From: JBNKFQ01 sp050289385
Lineage (GTDB): Bacteria; Pseudomonadota; Gammaproteobacteria; Pseudomonadales; Porticoccaceae
Assembly: GCA_050289385.1 (NCBI GenBank)
Contig: JBNKFQ010000102.1
Coordinates: 1-6,368 of the forward strand
Length of the DNA stretch: 6,368 bases
Direction: 5' to 3'
Shown: positions 5,383-6,368 of the stretch, piece by piece
Position numbering within the stretch: the stretch's first letter is position 1
Layout: each line of letters starts with the position of its first letter
The notes under the pieces: model-generated
The model's input: the letters and a program-made list of their open reading frames with translations, nothing else
Told to the model about the DNA's origin: nothing
Databases searched by the model: none
Position numbers and translations under genes: made by a program

Positions 5383-6230
5383 AAAAAGGATAATTTCCAT
5401 GAATAATCTGAAATCTTATGCTGTATGGGATTCTTGCACTCGATGGTTTCACTGGATTAACGTGCTGTGCGTATTCACTCTTATGGCCGTGGGTCTGGTG
5501 ATTTACAATTCAAATTCTCTTGGGTTATCTAATGAGGGTAAGGTTTTGCTCAAAGAGGTTCATACCTTGGTTGGCTATGTTTTTGTCTTGAATCTTTGTT
5601 GGCGTTTTATTTGGGCTTTTTGGGGAAATCGTTATGCAAGATGGCCGTCCTTCCTGCCCGGAGGAAAAGGGTTTTGGCAGGCAGTTCGTAACTACATTTT
5701 CGCTTTTGTTTCTGGTCGGCCCGAACAATATCTTGGCCACAACCCACTGGGACGCTTAAGTGTTTTTGTCTTGTTTATACTTCTTGCTACTCAGGCGATA
5801 ACGGGGCTAGTCTTGGCCGGGACAGATTTATTTTATCCTCCATTCGGGAGTTGGATTGCACAGTGGGTGGCGGCACCTGGCGTTGACCCGGAAGTATTAG
5901 TGCCTTATGCACCGCAAATGTATGACGTTGCATCCTACGAAAGCATGCGTTCTTTCCGTAAGCCATTTATTACAACTCATGAATATAATTTTTTCGTGTT
6001 GTGTTTTGTCATCTTTTTACATATTGCAGCGGTAATACTTACTGAAGTAAGAGAGGGTGGGAGCATAATTTCTGCGATGTTCACTGGCAAAAAAATATTA
6101 AGCCAAAAACCTGTAGATGAGATTGATGCTGATCATGGTGAAAGTTAGTTGGTTTGGTGTCTAACTAGGCCATTAAATGCGCTCACTGTGGTCGCCGGAC
6201 GCTCACCAGTTCGCACCGTTTATGGCAGCG
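5377..6230 (+). mobile_element. Integron gene cassette 2 (cytochrome b561)
   Basis: The 854-bp unit runs from TTAGAC (5377-5382) to the G at 6230. Its left end is the exact complement of GTCTAA in its R'' box (6159-6165), as expected for one circularised cassette. The leader before the ATG is only 22 bases and has its own ribosome binding site. Confidence 0.75.
5399..6148 (+). CDS. Cytochrome b561-family membrane protein
   Basis: This 249-residue inner-membrane protein has four predicted helices at about residues 16-37, 53-75, 118-142 and 192-216. It belongs to the bacterial cytochrome b561 / Ni-Fe hydrogenase b-type cytochrome family (PF01292). Histidines suited to bind two b hemes are His18 (RWFHWIN), His55 (EVHTLVGY), His194 (TTHEYN) and His208 (FLHIAAV). 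Such proteins pass electrons between the quinone pool and a partner oxidoreductase or periplasmic acceptor; no partner gene lies nearby. The loop between helices 3 and 4 (about 143-190) is long and may fold outside the membrane. AAGGA (5386-5390) precedes the ATG by eight bases. It lies in a cassette between two attC sites, so it depends on upstream transcription. The length suits an intact family member, and no damage is visible. Confidence 0.88.
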   Translation: MNNLKSYAVWDSCTRWFHWINVLCVFTLMAVGLVIYNSNSLGLSNEGKVLLKEVHTLVGYVFVLNLCWRFIWAFWGNRYARWPSFLPGGKGFWQAVRNYIFAFVSGRPEQYLGHNPLGRLSVFVLFILLATQAITGLVLAGTDLFYPPFGSWIAQWVAAPGVDPEVLVPYAPQMYDVASYESMRSFRKPFITTHEYNFFVLCFVIFLHIAAVILTEVREGGSIISAMFTGKKILSQKPVDEIDADHGES

Positions 6231-6236
6231 TTCAGG
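6159..6236 (+). other. attC recombination site of cassette 2, degenerate right core
   Basis: This 78-bp site starts with R'' GTCTAAC (6159-6165), eleven bases after the b561 stop. L'' GCCAT-T-AAA pairs with L' TTTATGGC and leaves one unpaired T. A further TGCG/CGCA pairing follows, and the centre forms weaker stems. The right core reads GTTCAGG where GTTRRRY is expected: the conserved GTT is kept, but the following bases, which come from the downstream neighbour, are not canonical. Confidence 0.75.
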
Positions 6237-6368
6237 CTGTAGAAAAACTAAAGAGCCTGAAATCTGGCAACAATACAGCTTGAAAATGGCGTTGCTACAT
6301 GAATATTTTGGTGGTTTTTCTTCGAAGAAGCTATTTTATTCGCGTAGAAGCGCGCTCATAAATGAAAA
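6231..6368. other. Sequence right of the last attC, unassigned
   Basis: It begins with TTCAGGCT, inverted as AGCCTGAA at 6254-6261, giving an eight-base-pair stem with a 15-base loop. A frame opens at ATG 6286 and is still open after 27 codons at the window edge (MALLHEYFGG...). It has no ribosome binding site, so it may be the start of another cassette gene or chance. I cannot tell whether the array continues. Confidence 0.3.

Noticed and set aside
4901..5452. 183-codon leftward frame over the acetyltransferase and attC
   Set aside because: Antisense shadow of a clear GNAT gene and crosses the attC palindrome.
6166..6283. Open frame through the second attC ending ...LKSLKSGNNTA
   Set aside because: It reads across the attC stem-loop, has no start signal, and is open probably only because of the palindrome's composition.

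Overview
The window looks like an accessory, mobile-element-rich stretch of a gammaproteobacterial chromosome, possibly marine. The evidence is an enterobacterial-type LexA (SOS) box, a REP-associated (IS200-like) transposase, a tandem-domain universal stress protein, long noncoding gaps holding miniature elements, and two integron attC sites. No species can be named from the sequence alone.

Left part (1-2280). A REP-associated tyrosine transposase reads leftward off the window edge (1-611) from its own promoter. Next come small palindromic repeats and a strong leftward terminator (861-888) preceded by a structured stretch. A leftward tandem universal stress protein gene (1074-1883) follows. 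A 281-bp MITE-like element with 30-bp inverted ends (1994-2274) sits about 110 bp upstream of the usp start.

Middle (2275-3924). About 630 bp shows no convincing gene. It is followed by a rightward gene for an exported serine esterase of the enterochelin-esterase/esterase-D type (2909-3871).

Right part (3925-6368). This reads as the platform end of a chromosomal integron. A near-consensus LexA box (4382-4401) and a good ribosome binding site sit in front of a leftward reading frame starting at 4368. That frame is cut after 18 codons by a 264-bp element with perfect 13-bp inverted ends (4052-4315). The position, orientation and SOS box fit a decayed integron integrase (intI), though its identity is inferred. 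Facing the other way is a probable cassette promoter overlapped by two palindromes, then two cassettes: a GNAT acetyltransferase (4756-5376) and a four-helix cytochrome b561 (5377-6230). Each ends in a 78-bp attC site. The left end of each cassette (TTAGCC, TTAGAC) is the exact complement of its own R'' box (GGCTAA, GTCTAA), which strongly supports the boundaries. If the integrase frame really is broken, the cassettes can be transcribed from the upstream promoter but not moved by a local integrase.
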